Shown here one piece after another: positions 54,755 to 64,000 of a stretch of 64,000 nt of DNA. The notes below the pieces were generated by a model. It was not told the DNA's origin and did not search any database. It saw only the letters and a list, made by a program, of their open reading frames with translations. The DNA is from Aplectana chamaeleonis (taxonomy: Eukaryota > Nematoda > Chromadorea > Rhabditida > Cosmocercidae): positions 1,054,001 through 1,118,000 of the forward strand of contig JAPDOI010000040.1 of NCBI GenBank assembly GCA_029168955.1, in the 5' to 3' direction. Made by a program: the position numbers and the translations under genes. Within the stretch, counting starts at the first letter, position 1, and each line of letters begins with the position of its first letter.

Positions 54755-56262
54755 CCAACCATAGCTTCGTTAGGTGGAGCCATGTTGTACTCCACCAACC
54801 TTCACCCCTGGGCAGTGTAGTGGGGAACCTTCACCATTGGGAGAACCGGTGACAACCAATGAAACGCCCCGATAAAGAATGAAAGTGACCCAACACTCAT
54901 GCAAGTCATTTTCAAGATTCAGTGGGTGTCACTGCCGATTTCTCGTTCATAACTTTTTTCTGCTCAAAGATAGACCTTTGGTGAAAGTTGTTCTCAGTAT
55001 TCACATACAATTCTGCATTGAAAACGCTTTCAGTTTTGAAAAATGAGTTCTCCTTCTTCCAGCCGAATTCAGTTTATAAAGTGCATTTTTTTAGCCTGAA
55101 ATTATTTGTTTTTCGTTCATAACCTTTTTGTGCTTGGAGAGACCTTTGGTGAAGCTTGTTTTCAAAATCTCGATGGAATTCTGCGTCAACTTGTGCTTCC
55201 AGTTTGGGGAAGTATTTTCTCGATCCTTCAGCCTAATCAATTTTACGAAGCACCGGTTTTGCGCCTATAACTCTTTAACCTTTGGAGATAGGGTTTTTTG
55301 AACGTTGTTTTTGAAATCTATGTAAAATTCTGAATCGAATGACATATCGGGTTCCTAACTTTGCTTGCTTCATGAGCCAGCCGAGGTGGAGCCGAGCCCC
55401 GTTGTTGGCTCCGGCAGAACTGCGTCTCTCATTTAAACCGTAGAGGCGAGAGCACCCTACGGGAATAACTATGGAGCTCGGCTCCACCGACCTGGCTGGC
55501 TTATGTGGCAAGCAAAGTTAGGAACCCGATATATCATTCGACGCCGAATTTTACATAGATTTCAGAAACAACCCACACCAAACCCTATCTTCAACGGTTA
55601 AAGAGTTATAGGCGAAAAACCGGTGTTTCGTAAAACGAATTAGGCTGAAGGGTCGAGAAGATTTTTTTCCAAACTGGAAACACTAGCCGATGCAGAATTT
55701 TATGTGGATTCCGAAAACAATCCTCACGAAAGGGCTGTCTTTTAGGGTGAAAAAGTTATGGACGAAAAACTGATTGCTTTTAGTGAAAGAAACGTTAATT
55801 CATAGATTGAAATCGGCTGAGCGATTGGGAACGTATTTTCTCAAATTGAAAACATTATTTGACGCAAAGTTTATTGAAGATTTCGGAAAGAGCTCTGTTT
55901 ATAGATCCATCTAAAAGGGTAAAAATGGTATAAGCGAAGAACAGACAGTTTTTCAAAAATCGCTTGAAGAAATTTTCCGACAAATTTTGACTCCAAGACA
56001 GCTTAAAGGAAATTTATCATGACCCACAAAGATCTTTTCATTAAGAACAGTGAATTTCTAAAGGAGGTCTTCTAACGGAAAAAATGTTGTTTCAAAATTA
56101 ATGATTAAAAATAAAAATACATTGAATGCAAGAAAAAGAGGACTAAGAAAACGTAAAATTTTGAAGTTGCAAATCCATAGGGAACCTTCACCATTCCCCA
56201 CTCAGGTATCCTAAACAACCTTCACCTCTCGGACCGTTGTCTCCACCCCAACGAACCTATGA
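54755..56262. repeat. Large palindrome, 1.5 kb, arms built of about 170-bp repeats
   Basis: Centre near 55430. The inner arms pair almost perfectly (ATCGGGTTCCTAACTTTGCT with AGCAAAGTTAGGAACCCGAT). Outward, motifs such as ATAACTTTTT.....AGAGACCTTTGGTGAA recur about every 170 bp in each arm, diverging with distance from the centre. Outer tips share CATAG.TTCGTT.GG.TGGAG. No gene. Confidence 0.8.
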
Positions 56263-56287
56263 CACCAACCCGGGTTTTTTCCTTCCG

Positions 56288-56500
56288 AAATCGTTGCGGC
56301 GCGGAGAAATATGGGTGGCCAAGTGGCCGCGATAACAACCTTTCGGGGTGCTAAGCACAGATTTGACATCCGTTTCCGGTGTTACGGAAGGTTGCAACAC
56401 AGTGCCGTGGTTTGTCGACGTTTTAGATTTGGCCGTGCTATCTCGCCAGTCGGTCTTGTCCACTGCATATGGTCACACCAATTTCTCCGCGCCGCAACGC
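56288..56500. repeat. Inverted repeat with CGTTGCGGCGCGGAGAAAT termini
   Basis: CGTTGCGGCGCGGAGAAAT at the left pairs with ATTTCTCCGCGCCGCAACG at the right; weaker pairing inward (GGTTGCAACACAGTGCC). Confidence 0.75.
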
Positions 56501-56699
56501 CTCTGGCAGGGGAGGAAACCCTGGATTGGTGTTATAATTGCGCGGCGGCACGGAAAAATGGGCGAGCCCTAGTGGGATTGGTACTCCCTCCCCCCTTCTA
56601 GTGATAGCACCGATTTGTCTAAAACGTCGCCAAGATGCTTTTCTGAGCTGTGGATTAAGAATCTTTTATCCTTTTCGCAATTTTTGAAGGATTAATGGT

Positions 56700-57045
56700 T
56701 CAGACAAAAACGCGCTCCACGCCCCGCTGACAGCCGCCAGCGGGATAGTGGCCGTGGAGAGCAAAATCAGAAGTTTTGTCGCCCACGGTAGTAGGTATCG
56801 CGGGGGAGGTAGCGACTGTCGTGGGCGAGTAGCTGCTTCCTGCCCTGGTGATAAGCCCCTCTGAGCTTTTTGTTTTCAAAAATATGTTCACGCACCGGTG
56901 CACGACGCGGCCGCACGCCAACACGCGACCCGGCTAGTGCACCGAGCACCAATTGGGGCCACCAGCGATTGAGCAGGGCCTTCAGCGTCCAGGCGGAGCC
57001 AAGTACCGCGAAATTGGGCAATTGAACAGAAGGCATTGCCTTCAT
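56700..57045 (-). CDS. Unrecognised GC-rich open frame
   Basis: A 92-codon frame (57045 to 56767) reads MKAMPSVQLPNFAVLGSAWT and on to VREHIFENKKLRGAYHQGRK. The surrounding 350 bp is distinctly GC-rich compared with its flanks. No motif or splice support; may be a fragment of another mobile element or chance. Confidence 0.2.
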
Positions 57046-57559
57046 CAGAGTCCTGGCTCAGAGCCGCGTCGTATGCCTCCCTTGGAAACTAGCGTCTTGA
57101 GCAACGAGCACCTTTTTGGGGGCACGCTTTGCCCGTGATGAGCACGCTCTCGTGTCAGGAGGGCAAGCACTCGCCTATATCGTGTTTCCGGGAAAGTGGG
57201 AAGATCGGAGTGAGCGTCGAGCTCCTTTTTATCTGAGAAGGTTTAGGGGTAGGTTCTCTAGGCCAAATTTCAGTCATATCGAAGACTTTAACGATATAAT
57301 TACCCTATACTTACCGTGATCTTTCGAAGTACCGAAAGTGGACCTCTTATTCATGTTCAGCACCTCGAATAAGCTCCTTAGGCTAAGTTAGAGCGGAAAA
57401 GTTGATTTTGTAGCAATCTTTGGGTTGTAGCCCGTACAGGTTTGGAGATGAGTCGTGCCTTATTAATTTCATTTGTAGGTGGAAATAAACCTTTAGAAGA
57501 AAAATTCAACTTGTTATTGCCGCTCACTTCGTAGTTGCGCGATATTGCTATGCATGCTT
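57046..57559. other. No recognisable gene
   Basis: Unremarkable spacer before the satellite. Confidence 0.3.
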
Positions 57560-58145
57560 AAATTATTCGTCATTCGAATATTCGAATTTCGAATATTCGT
57601 TCGTTCGAAATAAATAATGAACGAATTTATTCGAAATTCGTTCGTTCGAAATAAAAAATGAACGAATTTATTCGAAATTCGTTCGTTCGAAATAAAAAAT
57701 GAACGAATTTATTCGAAATTCGTTCGTTCGAAATAAAAAATGAACGAATTTAATCGAAATTCGTTCGTTTGAAATAAAAAATGAACGAATTTATTCGAAA
57801 TTCGTTCGTTCGAAATAAAAAATGAACGAATTTGTTCGAAATTCGTTCGTTCGAAATAAGAAATGAACGAATTTATTCGAAATTCGTTCGTTCGAAATAA
57901 AAAATGAACGAATTTATTCGAAATTCGTTCGTTCGAAATAAAAAATGAACGAATTTAATCGAAATTCGTTCGTTTGAAATAAAAATGAGCGTATTTATTC
58001 GAAATTCGTTCGTTCGATATAAAGAATGAACGAATTTGTTCGAAATTCGTTCGTTCGAAATAAGAAATGAACGAATTTATTCGAAATTCGTTCGTTCGAA
58101 ATAAAAAATGAACGAATTTATTCGAAATTCGTTCGTTCGGTCTTT
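57560..58145. repeat. TTCGTTCG satellite, 41-bp unit
   Basis: About 14 copies of a 41-bp unit, TTCGTTCGTTCGAAATAAAA then AATGAACGAATTTATTCGAA, with few changes. Each unit is partly self-complementary. No unique spacers between units. Confidence 0.95.
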
Positions 58146-58164
58146 TTTTAAAAAGCCCTCACTC

Positions 58165-58560
58165 TAGTGTACAGGGTAAATCGGCTACGCTGGACTCAAA
58201 TATCTTACACTCATGACACCTAAATTTCAAAAACGCCCCTTTTCAGCGGAACCACACCTGAGAAAAGTGTGAGACCTCATAGTGTAGCGGTGTTCAGCAT
58301 CTGTGTTGGACGGTGAAAGTGAGTATACAGGGTAAATCGACCACGCTGGACTCAAATACCTTACTCTCATGACACCTAAATTTCAAAAATGCCCCTTTTC
58401 AGCGGAACCACACCTGAGAAAAGTGTGAGGTCTGATAATGAAGCGGTGTTCAGCATCCATGTTGGACGGTCAAAGTGAGTATATAGGGTAAATCGACCAC
58501 GCTGGACTCGATCATTGTATTTTCCTGACTCATACCTTGTAAAAATGTGCACTCCCAGCG
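58165..58560 (+). repeat. 156-bp tandem repeats
   Basis: ACAGGGTAAATCG strings at 58171 and 58327 and a variant at 58483 give a period of 156. Each unit has ACACCTGAGAAAAGTGTGAG, GCGGTGTTCAGCATC and TTGGACGGT. Opposite orientation to the array at 52790. Confidence 0.85.
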
Positions 58561-58924
58561 CGACCTCACCTATATTCAAAACCCTTACTTTAGCTAAGTT
58601 TTTCAAAAACGCAGGCAACTTCATGTAATCCGTCAAGAAAAGCCTCGTCCGTGATCTATTTCGATGTTAATGTCTTGGTTTCTTTTGAAATGGTTGTTCT
58701 TCTTCAAATTATACATCGTTTGGAATTAGTTGTTCCTTTTACTTCAATTTTGCTACAAAAACAAACAATTAACACTCCTGGGAGGACGTCCGAGAGAATT
58801 GGTAGAAATTTGACCTATGAACGCTTCTGGGAGGGGGTCTGAGAAAATCCCCGAAAGTTGGCTTTTAGAGGGCGGGGTCTGAGAAATTTTAGCCTTGTCC
58901 ACACCTCGTGCCGAACCCTGCCTG
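58561..58924. other. No recognisable gene
   Basis: Spacer with GGGAGG/GGGTCTGAGAAA strings near 58830 and 58875. Confidence 0.3.
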
Positions 58925-59265
58925 CCTAACACGAATCTGCAACCCGTTTATCGATTTTCGATAGATAACGGTCGATTACTGTGGGTATACGGTAGCTTGG
59001 CCAAAGTCTTAGATTTGACTCAAAATTTCACTGTTTGGAACGCTGAACACGAAATTGAGGTCCATTTTTCGATTTTCGAAGTTTTAAGGTAATTAACGCC
59101 AGTTAAAGGGCACTTCCTACCGTAAACTAACGTAACCCTAAGTCAGGGGAGGAATAGACCACAGATTTATGTTCAGCACCCAAAATAACAACCAGATGCA
59201 AGTTTTGAGCCGAATCCTAAAAGATTTTTCTCAGCACCCCAAAAATTCCCTGATGGGTACCCTTA
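58925..59265. repeat. Dispersed repeat with GGGTATACGGTAG
   Basis: CACGAATCTGCAACCCGTTT, TGGGTATACGGTAGC, TCTTAGATTTGACTC and ACCCCAAAAATTCCCTGATG, collinear with 33600-33958. Confidence 0.65.
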
Positions 59266-59502
59266 CTCTTTTTTGAAGCAATGAAATTGCCATTTTTAGA
59301 ATCCCCACAGCCATTCAGGAAATTTCAAGCACGGATTATTTATGTACTGTCACAGACCTACAGCAACGACAACATGGTATTCCAAATCTCCACGGAAAGT
59401 TCACAGCAGTTCCTAGTAGGGGGTAATTTCTGGTATTACAGCCCGCTAGTCGTGTATAGCCACCCTGCAGAGCGCGAAGTCTCAATTATGTAGCTAGCTT
59501 AA

Positions 59503-59972
59503 AGGCAGTGTTCACGATAAAAAATGTGTTTCAGTTTCCACTAGGAATGGGTAGTGGAGGGGCACACTGTAACCTTGACGTCGAAAGAACGCATGAAAAC
59601 GAGCCAGGAAAAGCTCCAAAAGAGCCCGAAGTTGCGACTTCGAGCGCAAGGCAAACCCCAAAAGCGCAACACACGCCCACCGACGTGAACAAATGAATGC
59701 TCGAAATCGTGAGATGAGCGGTGATTTCCAATCATTAGCCCCGTTCTTCCCTTCATTCTCAACTTCTCTCTTTACTCAGATCTGCTCGCATACATACTTA
59801 GGCTGCAGAAGATGGAAGTTACAAGCCTCGGACAACTCGTCCACCATGTTTCTTTAGCTCAATTTTTGAGGGACCATAACTGCGTTCCTAGAAGGTCTTG
59901 TACGTTTTCAGAGACATCATTGGAATCAGCATGGGGCCGTTTTCAAGATAGGCGGAGAAACAGAAAAACGAC
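59503..59972 (-). mobile_element. TTAA MITE, family A (copy A-viii), one end lost
   Basis: Reversed orientation, AGGCAGTGTTCACGATAA at the left after TTAA 59499-59502. The right terminal repeat is missing: the sequence goes from GAAAAACGAC directly to TTAA (59974-59977) and B3. Subtype 2. Confidence 0.85.
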
Positions 59973-59977
59973 TTTAA

Positions 59978-60453
59978 AGGCAGTGTTCACGATGATTTTC
60001 GTTACCGAGTTTTAAACTCAAAACAATGCGTTGGCCACCAAGTGTTACCAAAATGACGAAGAAACGGCGAGAAACCCTTTACAACGACTTATTTCAGTGA
60101 CATTATTCTATGGCATGGACTAGTTGTCCGATTGGAGTAACATGTTCACGGTGGTTGTGACCGGTAAAAAATTGGGCTAATCGAAAATAATTTAGGCAAA
60201 ACAGTATTAGTTAGGGTCTGAAGGAATGTACGGAGAAACACAGAGTAGAGAATTGCAAAGGATGGATTCACAAAAGATTTCATCGCCACAACGAAGAGTT
60301 CCTGTGAGAGTAAAGAGGCGGGGTGAGCGTAAGGAATTTCTTGTCCTTCTGGCACGTTTTTTTCGATTTCTTCGTCATTTCAGTTCAACCCGGGGGCCAA
60401 ACAGTCGATTTAGCGGATAATATCAAAGTCGAAGATTATCGTGAACACTGCCT
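59978..60453 (+). mobile_element. TTAA MITE, family B (copy B3)
   Basis: 476 bp, AGGCAGTGTTCACGATG to TATCGTGAACACTGCCT, TTAA at 59974-59977 and 60454-60457. Adjoins A-viii. Confidence 0.9.
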
Positions 60454-60457
60454 TTAA

Positions 60458-60672
60458 ATAAGCGAGATAAGCTAGGAAAAATTTGACCAGGACTCCAGAA
60501 ATTAGCAAAGAGCCGACGCCCACCGGCAAGTTTTCAATCTCAGTGGGAGCAAGAATTTTTCTAAAATCTATATTCTCTTATTTGTCATCTATCTAGCTCC
60601 TCCATGGCGATAAGAGCGAATGACGTGAAAAAACAGGCCCGAGACAACCCGTCCACAAATTCTCGATCCAAA
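60458..60672 (+). mobile_element. TTAA MITE, family C fragment (copy C5)
   Basis: Starts inside the element at ATAAGCGAGATAAGC and continues CCGACGCCCACCGGCAAG, CCCGAGACAACCCGTCCAC to about 60670, where D2 begins at a TTAA. Both ends are missing; B3 abuts on the left. Confidence 0.65.
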
Positions 60673-60676
60673 TTAA

Positions 60677-61172
60677 AGGCCGCAGACACGCTCGAAAATG
60701 GTATCGTTTTTATGACATAAATCAAAGGTTTGGATCTGGTTGTATTGGGATCTGACGAAAAAACGAGCGGGAACTCTGTAAAAATAGAGGAGTAACGGTT
60801 ATTTTGTCATTGCGTGAAGGTGGACGAGTTACTCAGCGCGGGGTTGAAACAGGGAATAGTAGCAAGAGAACGGTTGAGATAAACAAGCCGATATACTCTT
60901 ACAGCCTATACTGGAACATTAACCTCGTTGGAAGCATCAAAAACCAGCCAAAGTGACCGTATTAGTACTATCAATCTGGACGAGTTTGTACTTTGGGGCG
61001 GGGTTGCAGAAGCTTAGGGGCGGGGTTGCAGAAATTTTTCGATTTGCTTTGCTGAAATTTAGTAGTTGTGACTCGTTTTTGACGCTTCCAACGGCGTGAG
61101 CAGTCTACAAGGAGCCATGCAACTACAGAAACATAGTTATCTCAACAACTTTTTCGAGCGTGTCTGCTGCCT
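60677..61172 (+). mobile_element. TTAA MITE, family D (copy D2)
   Basis: 496 bp, TTAA at 60673-60676 and 61173-61176. AGGCCGCAGACACGCTCG to CGAGCGTGTCTGCTGCCT. Very similar to D1. Confidence 0.9.
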
Positions 61173-61211
61173 TTAAGCAAATAAACTGGGAAAAGAGTCT
61201 AGGGTTGGACG

Positions 61212-61688
61212 GAAAAAGTTGTTGAGATAACTACGTTTCTGGAGTCGCATGGCTTCTAGTAGACTGCTGACGCCATTGGAAGGGTCAAAAATGAGTCTAA
61301 ACTACTAAATTTCAGCAATCCAAATCGAAAAATTTCTGCAACCACGCCCCTGAGCTTCTGCAACCCCGCCCCAACATACAAACTCGTCCAGATTGATATG
61401 TAGTACTAATACGGTGACTTTGGCTGGTTTTTGATGCTTTCAACGAGGTGAACGTTTCAGTACAGGCTGTAAAAGTATATCGGCTTCCCTATCTCAACCG
61501 TTTTGTTGCTAATGTTCGCTGTTTCAACCGCGCGCCGTAAAACTCGTCCACTTTCACCCGATAACAAAATAACCGTTATTCCTCTATGTGCACACAGTTT
61601 TCGTTTGTTTTTTGGTCAGTTCCCAATGTCATAAAAACTTTGATTTATGTCATAAAATCGATACCATTTTTGAGCGTGTCTGCTGCCT
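61212..61688 (-). mobile_element. TTAA MITE, family D (copy D3), inverted
   Basis: Inverted relative to D2, separated from it by about 35 bp. Starts GAAAAAGTTGTTGAGATAAC without the outer terminal repeat and ends GAGCGTGTCTGCTGCCT; TTAA at 61689-61692 is shared with the next element. D2 and D3 together can form a 1-kb hairpin. Confidence 0.85.
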
Positions 61689-61692
61689 TTAA

Positions 61693-61881
61693 AGGCACAG
61701 TCCAACCTCAGGAGTAATTTTGATATTTTACTTGGGGCATGGCCAGTAACAATCCTGTCTGACACGAGATCCCAAATCGTCAAATATGTGAGAAACTACA
61801 GCGAAAAGGTGGGCGCCGCTCTCAATACGTCAGAAGCAGAACCACGTGACTCGTCCGATAAGGAAGCCAGGAACTGTGCTT
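61693..61881 (+). mobile_element. TTAA MITE, family C, 5' part (copy C6)
   Basis: AGGCACAGTCCAACCTCAGG, GGAGTAATTTTGATATT, then ACTCGTCCGATAAGG. It stops where the palindrome 61882-62229 begins. Confidence 0.7.
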
Positions 61882-62229
61882 ATGTATGGTTTCCGTTTTC
61901 ATTTTAGTCTCACCATGGACCAGGCGGCTGGCCGTGCGGGGTTAGCGGCCTCACTGCAGAATGGGGTTTCGATTCGCGCGGGGTGATCTAACGTCGCAGC
62001 CCCGTCCATTCATCAGACCAAAATGATTGCGTGATATTACTAAATGGTGCCTTTGAGCTTCCCCGCTCATAGAGTTCGCGCAATCATTTTAGCCTGAAGA
62101 ATGGACGGGGCTGCAACGGTAGATCACCCCGCACGAATCGAAACCCCATTTTACAGTAAGGCCGCCGACTCCGCACGGCCAGCCGCCTGGTCCATGCGTC
62201 AGACTAAAATGAGAACGGAAACCATACAT
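61882..62229. repeat. Palindrome, 348 bp, related to the single arm at 20218
   Basis: ATGTATGGTTTCCGTTTTCA pairs with the complement of its right end; CAGGCGGCTGGCCGTGCGG, GAATGGGGTTTCGATTCGCG and ATGGACGGGGCTGC-type strings occur in both arms. Centre near 62055. Confidence 0.85.
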
Positions 62230-62344
62230 ACTTTTCCTTTTGCAAAGATCTTGATTCCCTTTCCGGTGTGAGGCGCTTGTTTCTGTTCTTTGAGGAAATT
62301 AGATGGGCGTTTTCTTTGTAGTTTCTCTCTTGCCTTATTTGACT
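62230..62344. other. Spacer
   Basis: Short unique stretch before the LINE 3' end. Confidence 0.3.
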
Positions 62345-62605
62345 TAATCGGCTGGCTTCGGCCTGACGCGATCAGAACGAATCTTCGCCGAGGTGTGCCG
62401 TCCTAGAAGTCAGCCGTGTCCATTTGTCACGGTCCTCAGCCACAATTTGAACACATTTCATCCAACTGTCACTATCCCATTTCCTGAACAGAAACATCGC
62501 GCCTTATTTGCCTTTGCTTTCAAATCATAAAAAAATAGTGATTTCAAATCCTCTTTCACCACATCCGATCAAAACTTTCGCCTACGTCCAGGCTGCCGTT
62601 ACCAG
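62345..62605 (-). pseudogene. RTE-like LINE, C-terminal part (left piece)
   Basis: Minus strand reads RQPGRRRKF, SDVVKEDLKS, then after a frameshift MKCVQIVAEDRDKWTRLTSR and TAHLGEDSF before a TGA at about 62372. This is the C-terminal segment of RTE-type ORFs, which ends in AEDR..W..L and RTAHLGED. It is cut at 62605 by the foldback and its upstream part resumes at 63486. Confidence 0.85.
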
Positions 62606-63485
62606 GGGCGGCGTCCATGAACGCTGCGAGGAAGGTCAGGAAGCCGCTCCGCGTCCTATGCGCGCAGCGTTGACACACGGGACGGCCCCGAAGTGCATGG
62701 CGTATAATGGCGTGTCGCTGACGTAAATGCACCATCTACAGCGAACTCTTTGCCAAGCCGCATTCTTTTGTCATCCCAGTCGCTTTCTGGCACTTTTTTC
62801 GTCATCCCGCGCATTTCAAAAATAGGAAGTAAAAGCGACTGGGATGATAGAAAATGCACGCGTAGAGTTAGACAGGGAAAGAGCGTTAAAGGCACAGTCC
62901 AACCTCAGGAGTAATTTTTGATATTATGGTCCGGTCGCAGCCTATAGGAACCCTGCCAAGCGCGGAATCTCAATTCACTCAAATAAGCGAGAAACAGGGA
63001 GGAAAAAGTCGGCCACGCCCACATGAAAGAAAAAATGGGTGACGCCCACCGACAAGCTTCTGATCTCAATATTAAAGAGAAGCGCGATTGGTTTTATTCA
63101 AAACCTATGTTTTTCCATTTGTTTTTGGTCTGGCTTCATAATGTGACCTGCATCAGAACTATGGCTGCGAATAACGAGAAAAAACAGGCTCGAGTCAACT
63201 CGTCCGCAAACTTCTCACCGTTCAAATTCAGAATTTTTGAGGGGACATAACTCTGTTCGTAGTGGGTTCTAAGCAATTCCAGAGACGCCATTGTGATCAC
63301 CGTGAAATGTCGTCCAAGATAAGCTGGTAAACGAAAATTCGGTTCTGAGGTTGGACTGTGCCTTTAACGTCCGCGATACACTAATATACGCTATGCACTT
63401 CGGGGCCGTCCCGTAACTCGACGCTGAGCGCATAGAACGCGGAGCGGCTCCCTGACCTTCTTCGCAGCGTTCTTGCATGCCGCCC
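62606..63485. mobile_element. Foldback element inserted in the LINE, with a MITE inside
   Basis: Termini GGGCGGCGTCCATGAACGCT and the near-complement ending AAGAACGC/GCATGCCGCCC, with arms of about 110 bp (62606-62720 and 63368-63485). CAG flanks both sides (62603-62605, 63486-63488), possibly a 3-bp target duplication. C7 lies within it. Confidence 0.75.
62890..63363 (+). mobile_element. TTAA MITE, family C (copy C7), complete
   Basis: 474 bp, AGGCACAGTCCAACCTCAGG to GAGGTTGGACTGTGCCT, TTAA at 62886-62889 and 63364-63367. Interior CGAGTCAACTCGTCCGC and GACATAACTCTGTTC. Best reference copy of the family here. Confidence 0.9.
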
Positions 63486-63700
63486 CAGAGCAGCCTTAGA
63501 GCATGTTGAACAACACGATCTGGAGATTCTTTTAGAATATGTCTTAACAAACGAATTCTATCTTCCGTTGCCGCCTGATATGGCGTTCGGAGATGTTGGC
63601 ACCTCCCTCGTGTCGAGCGTTGATGTACAATACCGCCCGCGACTTTGGGAAAAACGGCGTTTTCGGCGCTTTTTTCCGCCGCAAATCGCCGCTTTGTCAT
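63486..63700 (-). pseudogene. RTE-like LINE, upstream piece of the C-terminal part
   Basis: Minus strand reads TEDRIRLLRHILKESPDRVV then QHALRLL, the (D)RIRL.GHILRRP.DR segment that precedes the part at 62345-62605 in RTE-type ORFs. The boundary with other sequence upstream of 63610 is uncertain. Confidence 0.75.
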
Positions 63701-63715
63701 AACTTCGTTCATTTC

Positions 63716-63960
63716 GCGGTTGCGCCTCAGCACGCTTTCGCAAGCACCCTTCACTTTGCGGACTGAACGGCAATGCGTAGTTAGATTATATCTTCAGACA
63801 GGGATGTGGGATCACCCAAGCGGTGGTATCACCCGGGCACCAAAGGCAAAAACCGCCCGGGTGATCCCACATCCCTGTCTGAGTATACTCGCAACCGCGC
63901 CGCAGCACGCTTTCGCAAGCACTTTGCACTTTGCGGACTGAACGGCAATGCGGAGTTGAC
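63716..63960. repeat. Direct repeats of about 65 bp flanking a hairpin
   Basis: CAGCACGCTTTCGCAAGCAC and ACTTTGCGGACTGAACGGCA occur at 63728-63775 and again at 63904-63950. Between them, CAGACAGGGATGTGGGATCA (63796) pairs with TGATCCCACATCCCTGTCTG (ends 63881) around a GC-rich loop of about 40 bp. Confidence 0.8.
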
Positions 63961-64000
63961 CGGTATGTGAGACCAAATTATGGAGATGTCGAAAGTGAAA

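Noticed and set aside
57560..58145. CRISPR-like array of 41-bp repeats
   Set aside because: Units are directly adjacent with no unique spacers, and the context is eukaryotic.

Overview
The window looks like repeat-dominated nuclear DNA from a nematode, most plausibly a clade V (strongylid or hookworm-like) worm. The evidence for this is: gene pieces are short exons with phased GT-AG introns; one exon is clearly coronin WD40 sequence; one possible gene start has a pyrimidine-rich AG acceptor 25 nt before its ATG, as at nematode trans-splice sites; and there are decayed RTE-like LINEs and a DD37D-type mariner/Tc1 transposon. The species is an inference. No bacterial-type operons, rRNA genes, CRISPR arrays or credible tRNA genes were found. 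Most long open frames lie in tandem repeats or inside mobile elements and are not genes.

Layout. 0-4.4 kb: two possible small genes and two MITEs. 4.7-6.4 kb: a 21-bp-unit minisatellite. 7.1 kb: a (TA)n tract. 9-10.2 kb: a palindrome and MITEs. 10.9 kb: one coronin exon. 11.4-14 kb: two (CCGT)n/(CAGT)n tracts, each followed by a second 21-bp-unit minisatellite related to the first. 14-20 kb: nested and single MITEs and small foldbacks. 21.2-25.9 kb: two large foldback elements, one 3.5 kb long with arms of about 1.5 kb. 27.2-27.8 kb: last two exons of a possible membrane protein gene. 29-30.9 kb: a stack of MITEs. 31.9-32.7 kb: last three exons of an unrecognised gene. 34-36.9 kb: an intact DD37D transposon inserted in the reverse transcriptase of an RTE-like LINE. 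37-46 kb: foldbacks, LINE endonuclease fragments and a MITE pair. 46.6-50.7 kb: MITE stacks and a possible small exon. 51.2 kb: a mariner pseudogene. 52.8-58.6 kb: TTCGAA-rich satellites, 150-bp repeats and a 1.5-kb palindrome. 59.5-64 kb: MITE stacks and a LINE broken by a foldback that itself carries a MITE.

The most striking content is a set of short non-autonomous elements of about 440-540 bp. They have termini beginning AGGCA and use TTAA as target. One copy sits cleanly inside another with duplicated TTAA. In several places two or three different families lie head to tail and share one TTAA, so old copies seem to act as landing sites for new ones. Some copies are mosaics of two families, and several otherwise different families share an internal GGACGAGT motif. 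No transposase for them is visible here. The only intact transposase gene in the window is the DD37D one, which uses TA targets and different termini.
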